Shown: positions 35,985 through 49,418, counted from the stretch's first letter. The stretch: DNA of 64,000 nt from Acheta domesticus (GCA_031308135.1 JAHLJT010009419.1:64274540-64338539); one strand, 5' to 3'. The notes: generated by a model from the sequence alone, not told the origin. A program made the numbers and translations.

Positions 35985-36690
35985 TTGTCTAGAGTTGTCC
36001 AGGGTTGACCAGAGTTGCCAGAGTTGCCCAGAGCTGTCCAGAGCTGCCCAAAGCTGCCCATTGTTGCTCACAGATGCCCAGATTGACCAGAGTTGACTAA
36101 AGTTGACCAGAGTTGACTAAAGTTGACCAGAGTTGACTAAAGTTGACCAGAGTTGACTAAGTTGACCAAGTTGACTAAAGTTGACCAAGTTGACTAAAGT
36201 TGAACCAGAGTTGACTAAAGTTGACCATAGTTGACTAAAGTTGACCAGAGTTGACTAAAGTTGACCAGAGTTTACCACAGTTGACCAGAGTTTACCACAG
36301 TTGACCAGAGTTTTACCACAGTTGACCAGAGTTTACCACAGTTGACCAGAGTTTACCACAGTTGACCGAATTACCACAGTTGACCAGAATTACCCACAGT
36401 TGACCAAGATTACAACAGTTGGACCAGAATTACCACAGTTGACGCAGAATTACCACAGTTGACCAGAATTACCACAGTTGACCAGAATTACCACAGTTGA
36501 CCAAATTAACCACAGTTGACCAGAATTACACAGTTGACCAGAATTACCACAGTTGTCCAGAGTTGTCCAGAGTTGTCCAGAGTTGCCAACAGTAGCTCAC
36601 AGTTGCCCACAGTTTCCACAATTGCTCACAGGTGCCCATAGTTGCCCACAGTTTGCTCAAAAGTTGCCCACAGTTTGCTCACAGTTGCCT
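35985..36690 (+). repeat. 10-bp-period minisatellite (copy A)
   Basis: Units of 10 bases such as GTTGACCAGA, GTTGACTAAA, GTTTACCACA and GTTGTCCAGA, arranged in blocks and 20-base dimers. Many single-base insertions and losses break the phase, unlike the clean copy B. Confidence 0.9.
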
Positions 36691-36839
36691 ACAGTTGGTC
36701 TAACGACGCACGCTGACGGATTTGTCATTGCGGGATCTCGCCAGTGGGAATTCACCGCCACCAATCGCAATATAAACGCGCACAATACTTACGAGACTAA
36801 TGACTTAGCAGTTGAAGCGCCGACATCACTTATCATATA

Positions 36840-38183
36840 TGTTGGGGGGAAAAAATGTATCAATCTGATGGTGGTGGAGTTGGCGGAAGCGAGACAGGAG
36901 AGAAGCGACAGTCGTGGCGGTGTCGGCTGCGGCGACTGTGGTTGAGGGTGGTTGCGGTGGCGCCGATGGTTGCAGCGCCGGCAAGCGGCTAGGGTCACTG
37001 ACCTTCCTACTTCCAGGGGGCACGTCGCCAATACCTCACATTTAAATTGCACTTTGTATGAATGCAATGTGCAACGGACAGGTTTTGCTCAACGAGTTAC
37101 GTGTACACTTAGACAGACAATTAATCAGTTACCATTGAAGGAGAGTCTGTAGGTTAAGTTCTGAGCGCGAAATCCGCGAAGATATGAGAATGGGGATGTA
37201 ATTTACTCATTAATGATTAATTTATTACCTCCGAGTCATTTGAGTATTTCTTCTACAGTTACCTCTTAACGGTACATAATTTTGTATCCAAGAGTGTTTG
37301 CAATTTCTGCTCTTGAAATATTTCGGCAATTCTGATCGTAAACTTTCGGTCTATATTTTAATTGAAATGATAATAATTCTTGAAAGAGTTTCATAATTAT
37401 TATTTTTAGTATATGATTATGCTTCTCTTTTTTACTAATATTTCCCAGTTTGGTACATTAAATACACACGATTCTTCTTAGTTACATGATTCACTGTTAA
37501 ACGACAAAAACACTTGTATTTTTGTAGGCTGACAGTGGTCAGAACATCATCATTTCATATATGATATTGCCTACTGTCAAAGGAGAAAAAATCATGTTTT
37601 TCAAATGTCCTTACGGATTTATCTGAGCGTTTTAACCCTCCCTTTTCTGTATGCACGCCTTTTTATACAACGACACCAGTGTCTGAAATGCAATAACGAG
37701 TCCACGCCGCAATGCGGAAAAACCGTAATTTTTTAAGTGGCAGAGTGAGAGGTAATTTAATTACAACCAGTTTTGTAATTATGAATTTCTCTCTTCTTAA
37801 ATAAGATAAAAACGTTATTTCTATTTTCCAGAGAAATTGCACTTATAACAGTAAAACTTCAAGGCAAGCGTTTACGTTTTGCTTATTTTATGCATGGGTG
37901 AAGTTTTAACGAGTCTGCTTGTGGGAGAATGATGCGTAAATATGAAAGTGCGTTGCGATGTAGGTATTTTTTCCTCGCAAGTGGTAAACACTTCACTATT
38001 TTTAGAAAGAATGTTTACTTATGTTAATTAATATTGAGTTTATTGTACTATGCCACTCAAATGTCTTAGACAGTTAGTCTTTAATTAAAAATGAGAAGAA
38101 ATTAAATTCAGAAAAATGAGGCTGTATCTCGACGCTTTTGTAATTGTGTAAAAGCGATCTGATATGGTCTCCTATTCAATAAT
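36840..38183. other. Copy A end: mildly GC-rich then AT-rich, no gene
   Basis: A short GGC/GGT-rich stretch (36870-36990) is followed by AT-rich DNA up to the gap. Confidence 0.5.
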
Positions 38184-39183
38184 NNNNNNNNNNNNNNNNN
38201 NNNNNNNNNNNNNNNNNNNNNNNNNNNNNNNNNNNNNNNNNNNNNNNNNNNNNNNNNNNNNNNNNNNNNNNNNNNNNNNNNNNNNNNNNNNNNNNNNNNN
38301 NNNNNNNNNNNNNNNNNNNNNNNNNNNNNNNNNNNNNNNNNNNNNNNNNNNNNNNNNNNNNNNNNNNNNNNNNNNNNNNNNNNNNNNNNNNNNNNNNNNN
38401 NNNNNNNNNNNNNNNNNNNNNNNNNNNNNNNNNNNNNNNNNNNNNNNNNNNNNNNNNNNNNNNNNNNNNNNNNNNNNNNNNNNNNNNNNNNNNNNNNNNN
38501 NNNNNNNNNNNNNNNNNNNNNNNNNNNNNNNNNNNNNNNNNNNNNNNNNNNNNNNNNNNNNNNNNNNNNNNNNNNNNNNNNNNNNNNNNNNNNNNNNNNN
38601 NNNNNNNNNNNNNNNNNNNNNNNNNNNNNNNNNNNNNNNNNNNNNNNNNNNNNNNNNNNNNNNNNNNNNNNNNNNNNNNNNNNNNNNNNNNNNNNNNNNN
38701 NNNNNNNNNNNNNNNNNNNNNNNNNNNNNNNNNNNNNNNNNNNNNNNNNNNNNNNNNNNNNNNNNNNNNNNNNNNNNNNNNNNNNNNNNNNNNNNNNNNN
38801 NNNNNNNNNNNNNNNNNNNNNNNNNNNNNNNNNNNNNNNNNNNNNNNNNNNNNNNNNNNNNNNNNNNNNNNNNNNNNNNNNNNNNNNNNNNNNNNNNNNN
38901 NNNNNNNNNNNNNNNNNNNNNNNNNNNNNNNNNNNNNNNNNNNNNNNNNNNNNNNNNNNNNNNNNNNNNNNNNNNNNNNNNNNNNNNNNNNNNNNNNNNN
39001 NNNNNNNNNNNNNNNNNNNNNNNNNNNNNNNNNNNNNNNNNNNNNNNNNNNNNNNNNNNNNNNNNNNNNNNNNNNNNNNNNNNNNNNNNNNNNNNNNNNN
39101 NNNNNNNNNNNNNNNNNNNNNNNNNNNNNNNNNNNNNNNNNNNNNNNNNNNNNNNNNNNNNNNNNNNNNNNNNNNNNNNNNNN
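38184..39183. other. Assembly gap of exactly 1000 N
   Basis: The round length is a placeholder and does not measure the real distance. Sequence before and after belongs to the two ends of the same repeated segment. Confidence 1.
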
Positions 39184-40671
39184 TCCCATTTCAAATGCAA
39201 TTAAAATGAAAACGATAGCAATCGAATCAAAGATTATTTCGTGTGGAATGTAGTAGTACTGACAGAGAAGAAGAGAAACGATGCACAGTGTCAATTTCTC
39301 GAATAGCTTGTGCAAATCAACGCGAAATTGGAAATAATTCCCTTGGCAACAATCATCTCAAACCGCAGTCCACTAATTGCAATAATCAATGAATAAATTA
39401 CATCATATATTCTGTTTCATTCAATCTCGTTCAACGCTTTAATCAACAGACACTCCCGCGGGTGAACAAAATCTAATCGAGTGCACTGCGTTCGCCGCAA
39501 ACTCGACCGCTAAAGTTTTTGACAAGTTCTACAACTAGCTCGGGAAGAGTAGTCAACTACGTAAATAGAGAGGTGGGTGGTTAGCAGTGGATGAACTGTA
39601 TTTTCATTCAGAGACAATTTTCTAAATTTTCCATTTATGATCGATTGAAAGTATTATTAATAGCGACAGACTCCGCGGCTTACGGTTAACAGATCGTCGA
39701 CATAGAACCGCAGACATTTAAGATAAAGCAAGTGTTGCTACAATAGCACGAAGTATTTTCATCTATCATTGAGAAAGGTTCGGAATATTATAGTAATGCG
39801 ATTCCTGCCCTACTAACACTTGAGCTGTTACTTGAAAAAGTCCTAACCTATTGAAACAGAGCGCATTCTGTGCCAATCTGGAATTATTTCGATAGACAGG
39901 AACAGAAGAAATGAACTAAAAACAACACTATTTTAGCGCTAAACGGCATGAATATGGTACAAACGTTCTTAATGATATTTACACTCTAATGGCAACATAT
40001 ATTCTAAGTTTCACGTTTCTAGCTTCAGTAATATGGACTATACATTGACAGAATAAATATTAACACCAGCAGTCAGTTTCTCGTGTCGTTGTGCTTTTCA
40101 TATTAAATAAATATAAAAGTTCTTGCTCCATCGTAGCCCAATGCTGGTTACGCCAATTCGTGATTATCGTAGGTAATACCACGAGTGCTTTGGAAATTAT
40201 CATAAATGCCCGACTCGCAATGCGAGGAAGGGATTTATCTGAGAATTTCCAAAGCACGAGTGGTATTTAATAGGGCTATTCCTCGAATGAAATTATGTTC
40301 ATCAGAGTTCCAAACTACGCCAAATATTGAAAATATTTTAAAATCAATGAGGTTAGGTTATAGTACATAGGCGATTTATAGGACATCGACTTAGTGATCG
40401 ATAGATGAGCTTCCTAAGACAGATGAGCCACAGTTTATAATTCGCCAGGAAAGAGAACCGTAAGAAAAATCGGATATAAAAAAGCGATAAACGTTTTGAG
40501 ATATACCGCCCTGATTGGGGACATTTTGTATGTGTAGTTAAACACTGTTAGTTTTAAATTCGCGAGTGGAATAGTCGTAGATAGTGTAGTGGTAGATAGT
40601 GGAGTCACTGGGAGAGAGAAGAACCAGTGGAATGTCTGACGCGATTGGGTATTGTTTGGTCCCCACGAGCA

Positions 40672-41275
40672 TGGTGGTACTGATTGATTGATTTTTCGTG
40701 ATTCCGGGCGCGTTAACTACTTAGATAGTCCCGTAAGCGTAGTGCGTGTTTTTTCTTCGGGAGGTGGTGATGATCTTTCCCCGCAGCGAGATTCGGCGCC
40801 GGCCTACCATCGACTAGCGGAGTTTTCCCCTAACCAGATATCTCCCACCAGCGGGGCACAGCTTCAGCCGGGACAAGCTCTAAGCTCCCGACCGGTCTTC
40901 CGGCATGTATAGTAGTGTAGTGCATGTATAAAGGAGTAGTTCATGTATGGTAGTGTAGTATAAGAGTGTGTGTGTAAGGGGGAGGATAGGACAAGGAAGA
41001 GGAAGGAAAGTCGCGCGCGGTCTTTACCCCCCGTTTGTTAGCGTATTGCTCCAGCATTCGCCTGGTGTTATGCGGAGAAACCACGGAAAACTACCGATCA
41101 GAGCAGCCGGTCGCTAGAATTCTCCTCCAGACAGCGACTGAATTCGACCTAGCTGAGAAGGTTAGTGTCGAAAATCCTGCCGCCGCCGCGACTCGAAACT
41201 AGGTCCCACCGGTCAGAAGGACTGCAGTTACGTCAGTTGATGCACTGAGCCATCTCTCCCGATTGGTGGTACTGA
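40672..41275 (-). mobile_element. Full-length SINE family 1 with 12-bp TSD (copy B)
   Basis: Counterpart of 20371-20952. The TSDs TGGTGGTACTGA lie at 40672-40683 and 41264-41275. It differs by small indels, including extra GACCGGTCTTCCGG-like text near 40890 and a longer segment between the B box and the body (about 41160-41175). Confidence 0.9.
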
Positions 41276-41560
41276 GGAACGCGGCTCGCACGGCTTGTCG
41301 GTTTACCCCCCGCAACTCGACGGCGGTATTTCACGCCATGGAGGGGACAGCAACAGTGACAGCGAATACGACGCCGACGGGGGCGGCGGCGGTGGAGGCA
41401 GGGGCGCCGGGGGGGGGGCTTTCATAACGGGTGAATTTAAATTTCATAGCGGATTGACTTGCATGATCCCGCCTGCTTTGTGGTGCTGAAAGCGCCGGGT
41501 CGCGAGGTGGGGGAGGCTGCAGCTGACATCACGCTGCCCGCGGCGCCCTTCACCCAAAGG
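41276..41560 (+). other. GC-rich island with possible exon, split by a SINE (copy B)
   Basis: Same as 20953-21240, but here the frame is uninterrupted from the SINE edge to a TGA at about 41487-41489, giving SVYPPQLDGGISRHGG then DSNSDSEYDADG, a Gly run and a C-terminal CMIPPALWC. The one clear substitution against copy A in this stretch (CAC to CAT) is silent in this frame and changes the residue in the competing ATG frame. Confidence 0.35.
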
Positions 41561-41699
41561 GCACTTGAAGCTTCTCGCGCGCTTCATTAGGTCCTTCGCA
41601 ATCGAGAGCCCTCCAAAGGGTCAGACTGTCATGTTATTATTTTTCTTTCCTTACTGATGAGCACAGAAACTACTAAAATTGGAGTTATTAACAAAAAAT

Positions 41700-41717
41700 C
41701 AGAGAGAGAGAGAGAGC
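41700..41717. repeat. (GA)n microsatellite (copy B)
   Basis: Shorter allele of 21381-21402. Confidence 0.9.
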
Positions 41718-42399
41718 GCAAATAACCAGCCAAGTCTCTGACATACATCGGCCTTGTGGCGTTATATTCGTTACGTAACACGCCTCCAATTACAAGAATA
41801 AAATAATACAGGTGTTACAGAATAAGTGATACAATCATTGAGAGAATGAGGGTGGATACACGATAATTTATTTTTCATACCAACGACTGGTGATAGTGAA
41901 TCGAGAAAATACATTTTGCAAAGTTACACATATCATCTGCTGTTTTTTCCTGATTTATAGACAACCTTGCCTACGTGTTTGGCGAGTTCACGAAATATGT
42001 TTCTGCGTCACGACAGCAAACACCAACGCCTAAGATGCGTTGCCTAAAATCCAGGGTAAATATCACATTTTCTACAACTTCCTTACATGCAAATTCCCAT
42101 AATTTCATTTAGTAAATGGTATATTTTTACCCACCCTACATGCCGATAAGTTTATCAAATTTATTCTGAGTCACGTGTTAATATAATAAGTATTATTTAC
42201 ATGAGCAGAAGTACACATCACCCCAACGTTTGCCTCATTTTATAAGTTTCCGTTGTTTTCTACGAACGGCGCACTGTAAAATCATTAACTCAAGCCGGCC
42301 ATTAAAAGTTACTTTCGTTCCTGTTTGGTTGTGTTAAGTCGACCGAAAATACACTCTTCAGCATATGTCGAATCCACAATTTCCGTTTACTGTTCATTG

Positions 42400-43065
42400 T
42401 TACTTTCCCCCTACAGAGTAGAGGGAAAGTTATGTGATGATGCGCGAAAAAAACCGGCAAATTTTTGGGAGAAAAACTCTTATTACAGAGCCCTGTTAAA
42501 GAAAAAGTGGATAAAGCCAATTCTCAATTTAGAGAAAAAATCTTTTTCACGTCGTGTAGCCAGAATCCATGTTTTGTGTGTCCTTGATAGCGAAAATTCA
42601 AATGACGCCAACACGTCTCTCTGTCCGTCCGGGATTAAGGCGAGAGGATAAGCCATTCGGACTATTTTCTCCAAAACTGATATTCTCCAATCGATCTAGC
42701 TGATGTGGCAGCCCTTTGAATTTGAAATCGATATTTTAATTTTGGGGGTACTTTACATGAAGCCCGTGTGACATTTGAAAAATTTTAAAAAAATGTGTTC
42801 ATTGTTTTTCATTAATTTTTTTGTTGGATTGTCTGAAGGTCGTTTAAGAGAATGATATAGAACACATGTTCGTTATAAACCCTGATTTTTGAAAATTGCA
42901 AAATTACAAAATGTTTTCGTAGTCCTTCTACAACTACAATTATAAAGATAGAGTTTTTTGCTTCATGAAATCTGTTTCTTAAAGATGGATTTTGAAATAA
43001 GGTAATTTACAATTTTCAAAAATTTGAGTACTTTTCGCGTAATTTTGAATGAAAATACGAGGGGA
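42400..43065 (+). repeat. Interspersed repeat, left member of an inverted pair (copy B)
   Basis: Counterpart of 22070-22745, with the small hairpin and the CACGTCGTGTAGCCAG core at about 42549. Confidence 0.6.
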
Positions 43066-43069
43066 AAAG

Positions 43070-46000
43070 TACGTGCTGTTTTAGCACCACTAGTTTCTAA
43101 CGTAACATATTTCTCGATGTTTTACGTCAAATAACAGTATGAGGGACGGTTACAGTGAAGTATATAAACCAGAATATAAAAATTTTGATGGTGATAAGAA
43201 TCACTATGATGACCGATGTCTCACGTAATATAAATGATTCTAAGAGTATATACTTGTAAGTTTTCATGCATTTGTACTACAGAAATATTTACCCGGATAG
43301 CCATATAAGTACAATAATATTTGTGCCACCCAATCATAACCACCATTTGCAAAATCTATTTGAAATTTCCGCACTTTGTTTCTATCATATTCTCATGGTG
43401 AGGCATTCCATTTGCAGGAAGTCTCATTTTCTGTTCAAGTTAACGCGAGAAACTGCTTGTTTCTCCATTTATATACAAATGGATTCATTGGGCCTTCACA
43501 ATCAATTACATTTTGAGTGAACTCTGTGTCTATCAGCTGGTTGCGAGGGACGTTTTGCAAGTAAGCGCTATTTATTTCTCAGTCTTTGCGTTAGGAAGAA
43601 CGTAGGTTAAACGAGTGAGCCCGTGAGAATAAAACTACATAACCTCAAAACCAGTGTAACAGGTAGAACTGGTCAGAGGGATGCACAAGGTCGATCATAC
43701 AGATCGCCAATTTTACCAAGAGGAACAAAACAATTTATTTCATTTAACTGATCTCTTTGCAAGATAAATATAAATGTTTTTAAAACACCCACTATCATTT
43801 TAGAAATTTGTTATTTTATTCGTAGTCCCATCAGGAGTTGTGAGAATAGATAAACACTTCCCAATATAAAATAAAATTAATAAAAATAATACATTCGTTA
43901 TTAAAGCAAAATTGAAATATTTTCTATTCCTTCCTCTCGTATTTATATAGCGAAAGATGCACATTATCAGAAAAAAATAAACCTACATCACTGAGCATGT
44001 TGAGACTCTAGAATATTTTAGATTAAAAACAATAATGAAAAGGGAGATTAAATTAGAGTTTACTTTATTGACACTGCGTCGTGCTGAATTGCAATTTCAG
44101 TATCAACACATTTATACTTCAATTTTGACGACCATTTTTACTTATAATTAATCTTCGTCAGTGAAAAGATTTTCAATTACTCTGCTAGGTGATATTTTAA
44201 CAAGCCTTGACGCGTTTTTAGTTACATACACACAGTCATAGCTAATTAAGAAAAATCAAAATATACCTCTGCAAACGTCAAGTTCACATACACCCAGACA
44301 GAGGAGATTAATTAATCAGACCATTCATTTATCACCTTACTTTTTTGCAATTTGGGGGAATATAATAAAAATTTAAATTTTCCAAATAGTGTATGAGCAC
44401 TCTTGAATATACATCAAAATATTAGTACTGTTGTAGAGTGAAATGTAAAATAAAATTTAGATCTCTTTTATTCTGTGAATTTCTCATATTTTGAATGATA
44501 TGGAAAATATTGCAAAAATTTCCTTATTATTTGAAATAACTATCCATGGCATAAATGAAGGTTTCATATAATGAAGACACTCCTAATGCGTCAACTCAGT
44601 TTGTCTACAACAGCATTAGTTTCTAGAGCCTACCACATTTTTTCTGTTCATTCTTCTCCTTTTCCTTTTTCAGTTTCTTTTTCGTATTTTCCATTTTTTA
44701 TTTTTCTTATTTTCTTCCTTGTTTTTTCATCGTCGTCTTCTCCTTCTGTTTTCTTATTTCCCTTCACGTCACATTCACAATTTGTACACACCCAAGTCTC
44801 CCAGTGATTCTGACCTATTACTGGTTCACATTTAGTCACGGCAGAATTAGGAACGTCAGTTATTTTGAAATTGAGAGCCCAAACACACATCCGAGAATGC
44901 ACGAATTGTGCCGATGTCTAACATTTCTGACGCCAGCTGAGACAGTGTGACGAAAAAATTCTTTTGTTTTTGTCGTTTCTGTGATATCTGCGGAAAAATA
45001 AAATTCTCTTCTGTATGCGAGAGAGCGTTGTGTCAATAAATTAATTATAAATATTGTAGTAAACTATTGCCGCGAGGAAAAGAAAAAGGGTTTAGTAATA
45101 CCCCTAGAAAGACCCAAGGACAGAGCCGCAGTACAATGCACTTTGACACCGACAATACACGCTATTCACAAAAGGCACGGAATATATTATTCTCTACAAC
45201 TAATCCAGAATGTATTCATTTCTACACGTTATCGGATCCAGTAATGATGACTATTCCACAAGCCGTGCGAGAATATTATTCTCACACGTCTGTCGACCAA
45301 ACTGATTTGTCATAGTTCATTATACACGACAGAGGATTCTCGCAGTCGCTTACACAGGGCAACAGCTCTGCCGCCGGAGGTCGCTTCTGTCGTATGACAT
45401 GTAAACCACGAAACAGTATGCGAGTTAGTGATTGTTTCGTGATGTGGATGATTCTATATCAAGAAAAATATCAACCACACACACCCTACGGCAATTGGTA
45501 GAAAATAATACAGCCATCATTCAAATGCTCGTATAAAAGGACCATCTTGTTCCACAAATAATTTCATTTTAAATCAAATCGGCAGTGTAAACTCCCTCGA
45601 TAATAAATATTACCAATTGTTCTAGACTCTTTATGTTTGTAATTCTTGTTTTTAGTTAATGTTATAAAATATTTAATTAATGAACAGAAAATATCAGAGA
45701 ATGTAACATTATTTAAAAAACTTAAAACTTTCAAATGTTTTCATTTACTATTTTTAGAACATCAATTTCAAAGTCGTAGAGAAAGTAAAGTCTTCTACTC
45801 GCGTATAATGGCCATTATTCACTCGCAGAACTCGCTCCCTCCTACGTCGCTCGTGTCGTAAACATCAACTCGTGAATAATAGCTATCATTCTACGCTCGT
45901 TGAAGAATATACTATTATTTCTTCTTTACACGCATCTATTACACAATAGTTATGATCTTGTCCACTTCCATTCTTCCGTACCCTACAATGAGCGGGCCTG

Positions 46001-46190
46001 TATCCCGCTCTCCACCATCTATACCATATCTAATTGTTCAGAATCTACCCATGACGTGCAATTTCCATTAAGTCGGCAGTGATCTCATGTAAACAGATCG
46101 CAGCGCTCCGTCTGCAAATGCAAAGTGAACGAGTAATACATGCAACCGATTCGCGATGACACCTTTATCGACTCATAAAATCATAGAGCG
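43070..46190. other. Copy B: AT-rich DNA, no supported gene
   Basis: Counterpart of 22750-25920, including the T/C-rich tract near 44640-44760 and the interrupted frame at 45067-45315. Confidence 0.5.
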
Positions 46191-46199
46191 GTTAACCTA

Positions 46200-46437
46200 A
46201 ATCAACGCTCTTGAGCGCGTGAGTGGCCTTGGCGTGCGCGCCCCGTGGGAACGCGGTCTGAGGCGGCGGCGAGGGGGGGGGCGAGGGCGTCGTGTGAGAC
46301 GCGTAAGTGGACCACTGACCTGAGACGCCTCCAGAGCGCGCGGATACACGGAAGGCTCCCCGCCGCCGCCTCCGTCGCCCGGAGCAGTGGCAGGTCGCGG
46401 GATGCGACGCGTTGCGCAAGCGTTTCTAGGCCGTACT
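46200..46437. other. CpG island (copy B)
   Basis: Counterpart of 25930-26165, with shorter G and GCC runs. Confidence 0.5.
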
Positions 46438-46724
46438 AGGAAAACCCGGCAGACGTTCTGCCCTTCATCTCCCTCTTTCCCCTCCCATCACCCTCTCACT
46501 CACTCTCTCTCTCTCCCTCCCTCCCTCGTTCCCACCCCCTGACCCTGTCGCTCTGTGTCCCTCTCATTCACATTTACTTGCAAATTCTGCACGTCTCTGA
46601 GCTGGTGAGGTTAATATCGGGAAACGCTCGACCAACATGTAATGTAATAGAATGTTTGAGAGGAGCTCATTATGTAGATTACGGTGTGAGAAACATTATA
46701 AGTAATATAAGGAGAATAAGTGGG

Positions 46725-46834
46725 GCATTGTGAATCTATATCGTTAGATAACTCCTAAACGAGGTGAAAAATTAGTTTTCAATGCCCTAGAACGCCTTGT
46801 TTAGGAGTTATTTAACTATATAAATTCAAAATGC
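46725..46834. ncRNA. Long hairpin, 36-bp stem
   Basis: The left arm (46725-46760, ending ATAACTCCTAAAC) and right arm (46799-46834, starting GTTTAGGAGTTAT) match at 32 of 36 positions as inverted repeats around a 38-base loop. It probably belongs to the inserted repeat. Whether it is transcribed is unknown. Confidence 0.5.
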
Positions 46835-47034
46835 TGCCGGGTGTGTTGAGGGTTGCATTTGACGTGAAAATTTAGTTTTGTTCTACAGCGCCATGTAGTG
46901 GAATTACAACAGAATTAACAGCACATGAACCTTCTGGGTGAAAAAAAAAAACACGCAGAAGTGCCAACTTTCATGGAGATCGGTCCAACGGTGTCGGGAT
47001 TTATCTCTTCTATATATAAAACAACATCCAGTTT

Positions 47035-47037
<3 letters not shown>

Positions 47038-47109
<72 letters not shown>
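47038..47109. repeat. (CA)n(TA)n compound microsatellite
   Basis: CA run to about 47068, then a TA run to 47108. Absent from copy A. Confidence 0.95.
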
Positions 47110-47111
<2 letters not shown>

Positions 47112-47719
47112 AAAGAGAGGAACAAATTAATTGGACTGAGGAAGAACGATCGTGCCCTAAAAACTTTGGATTGTGTTAATGGTGGCATCTCATAGTTTAA
47201 TACACTCGCTGTTGTCTCTCTCCAGAAAATCCGCAAGCAAATTTAGGAAGCAAACAGGTTCTTTGTAAACTATTTGAAATTTTCTGGGTACGTTTCGGAA
47301 TGTACATCATTTTAAAATTTAAACTTTATTCTAAAAAATTGGTATTTTGGACACTAATAGTTATTTCTCAGTACTTTTTATATCGGATCTTTTAGTGATG
47401 CATCCATCAACAACAAACAGATTATACTACGGCTCTGTGTACTAATGATTGAGAAATTTCAGTGGCCCGAGTGGCAATGCTTCATGTTTTTCACTTCAGT
47501 TTACATATAGTGTCTCGGGAAGTTCGGAGCTTGGCGTTGCATCTCTGATCTCGTATGTTTGTCGGGATTTTGTTGCACCAATGAGGTAGGTTATACGAGG
47601 ATGGAGAGGAATAAAGGGTTCTATCCATCATCCGCTGTTTAAATGCGGTTCAAACACCCTCCTGTAATTGATTACAAGAAATCACGGAAACGATCGATTG
47701 TAACTACACCTCCTTGTTT

Positions 47720-48800
47720 TAGATTTTAATTACTTACCCGAGTTCGCTGAAAATGGAACTACCACCATATCTTTTTCTATCTTTTGATACACACGAGGAG
47801 AAGAAAAAACAAGGAGAAACTTTGGAGGCGTTTTGGCAAAATTTATTTTAGAAATTGCATAAATTTCAATCACGAATTACACGAAATCAACTCGTTTTTT
47901 CAAAACATCGTACATGACCTTTTTTAAATAGCTAATTTTTACAACAGACTTTATCTAAAACAAACATCACTATCTTCAAGTTTGTAGTTTTGAAATGTTA
48001 ACTTTTTATAATTTCGAAAATATGGTACCACTATATTTTATTGTCTTTTGATACATGAGGAGAAAATTTAAAGAAAAATTTGTGTCGTCTAGAGAAAAAT
48101 GCCTATATTTCGCGCAAAATTACACGAAAACTACTCATATTTTTGAAAAATTGAACATGACCTTATTTCAAGATTTGTCTTTAAAAACAGATTTTAATAA
48201 GGGAAAATCTACATATTCAATAGTGTAGTTGTAGAAAGTCGCCCTGTTCCAAAAAAATTACACTTCAGCAAAAAAAATAGCTTTTTTTCGAAAAATCAGA
48301 GATATCAACGAACAAGAGATTTGCACTATTCTCTTAAGAGACTTTTACGCTGTCCGAGAACAATGTTTAATCTAAAAATTTGGACCCCTTTTTTGGAAAT
48401 TTTGAAACTTTTCTTGAGAATTTATGCAAAGTAGTAACTTCTAAAATCAAAACATTTGTTTGAAACTCTCAACAGTTCGAGTTCGTTCAGATCGATCGGG
48501 GGATATTTTGGAGAAAATCTGCTATAAGGTTTTGGGGTTAGCGTCGTCCGTAGACGTACAGACAGAGGGATAGTCAGATAAACGTTTTGGCGTTAATCGA
48601 TTTTTCGGATTCACAAAACGTGGATTTTGGCTACACCGTGTGTTACAGAAAGTAATTTGCTCTATGTAATAACACGATATATCCAGTTTTTAGTTTCTAG
48701 GGTCCGACAATACGAGTTTTTCTGTAGAAAATTCCCCGTTTACTTGCGCACGATTACAATACTTCCTCTACTTACACTCGTAAGAACGAGAAAGTAAAAA
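47720..48800 (-). repeat. Interspersed repeat, right member of an inverted pair (copy B)
   Basis: Counterpart of 26760-27850. Its outer end (GAGAAAGTAAAAATGG near 48790) aligns better with the left member's outer end than copy A does, which helps place the boundary. Confidence 0.6.
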
Positions 48801-49344
48801 TGGTAGCTAAAAGAAGAATAAAATAAATCAATGAAAACAATATCAACTATTAATTCCAAATACCAGCAACAGTCATTACAACTTTGTCACAGAGAGAATG
48901 ACAACTTCATCAAAATACATATATTAGTTGAGTTTTTCAATTTATTTTTCAATATATTTTTTAGTTGAACAATATGTAGTTAGAATCTTGTCACAATTAT
49001 ATATCAGTTCCTTAATTCTCATGAAAAAAACGAAAGTCACAACAATCATTACTATTTCTTTTGACCCGTTTTTTATAGGATTTGCTCTGATTTTAAACTG
49101 ACGAAGGAGATTCCAGAGGTTCGTTCTTACATAAATGCTAGTTCTGGTTCCATTGGTAACTATTGGGTCCCATCAGTTTGATTGGGAAGAACTGCATGTC
49201 ACACTAGTCACTCTAGAATCTCAATCAAGTACAAGCTGTTAGTGATCATTAGAGGTGAACAGTGATGAGAGAGCAATTAAGAGAGGATAAGTTGTAGCGT
49301 GTGAATGAGAAGTCAACGGCTTCACAATCATAAGGTGTTCACGC

Positions 49345-49418
49345 CTTCCCATGGTATCGAACCCATATCTGTCCGTTCCGCATACTTCCGCTGCTTAAAG
49401 CCCCTACGCCACCGAGTT
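49345..49418 (-). repeat. tRNA-like pol III promoter region, possible third SINE (copy B)
   Basis: Counterpart of 29676-29750 with the A box intact (complement of 49401-49411) and the B box reading GGTTCGATACC (complement of 49353-49363). Confidence 0.4.

Larger units (their letters stand above)
18898..38183 (+). repeat. Copy A of a ~19-kb duplicated segment (left of gap)
   Basis: From TCCCATTTCAAATGC at 18898 the sequence is collinear, in the same orientation, with 39184-57547, and ends at the N gap with TCCTATTCAATAAT. Anchors: SINE 20383/40684, CpG island 25930/46200, GGT repeat 30086/49758, 10-bp minisatellite 35985/55430. Copy A has its own 1.3-kb insertion (about 28185-29494) and about 85 extra bases near 35218-35303. 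Copy B has about 670 bases that A lacks. The position against the gap suggests an unmerged allelic contig end instead of a true duplication. Confidence 0.9.
46438..47109. mobile_element. Copy-B-only insertion with a 110-nt hairpin and a microsatellite
   Basis: About 670 bases replace a 23-29 base stretch of copy A (near 26166-26195). It begins GGAAAACCCGGCAGACG, has a C/T-rich part, a long hairpin (46725-46834), the text GCGCCATGTAGTGG and GGAGATCGGTCC, and ends in (CA)n(TA)n. The layout, with structured body and simple-repeat 3' end, suits a non-autonomous element. I cannot assign it and no target-site duplication is clear. Confidence 0.55.

Noticed and set aside
38164..39315. Frames across the N gap
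   Set aside because: They consist of unknown bases and carry no information.
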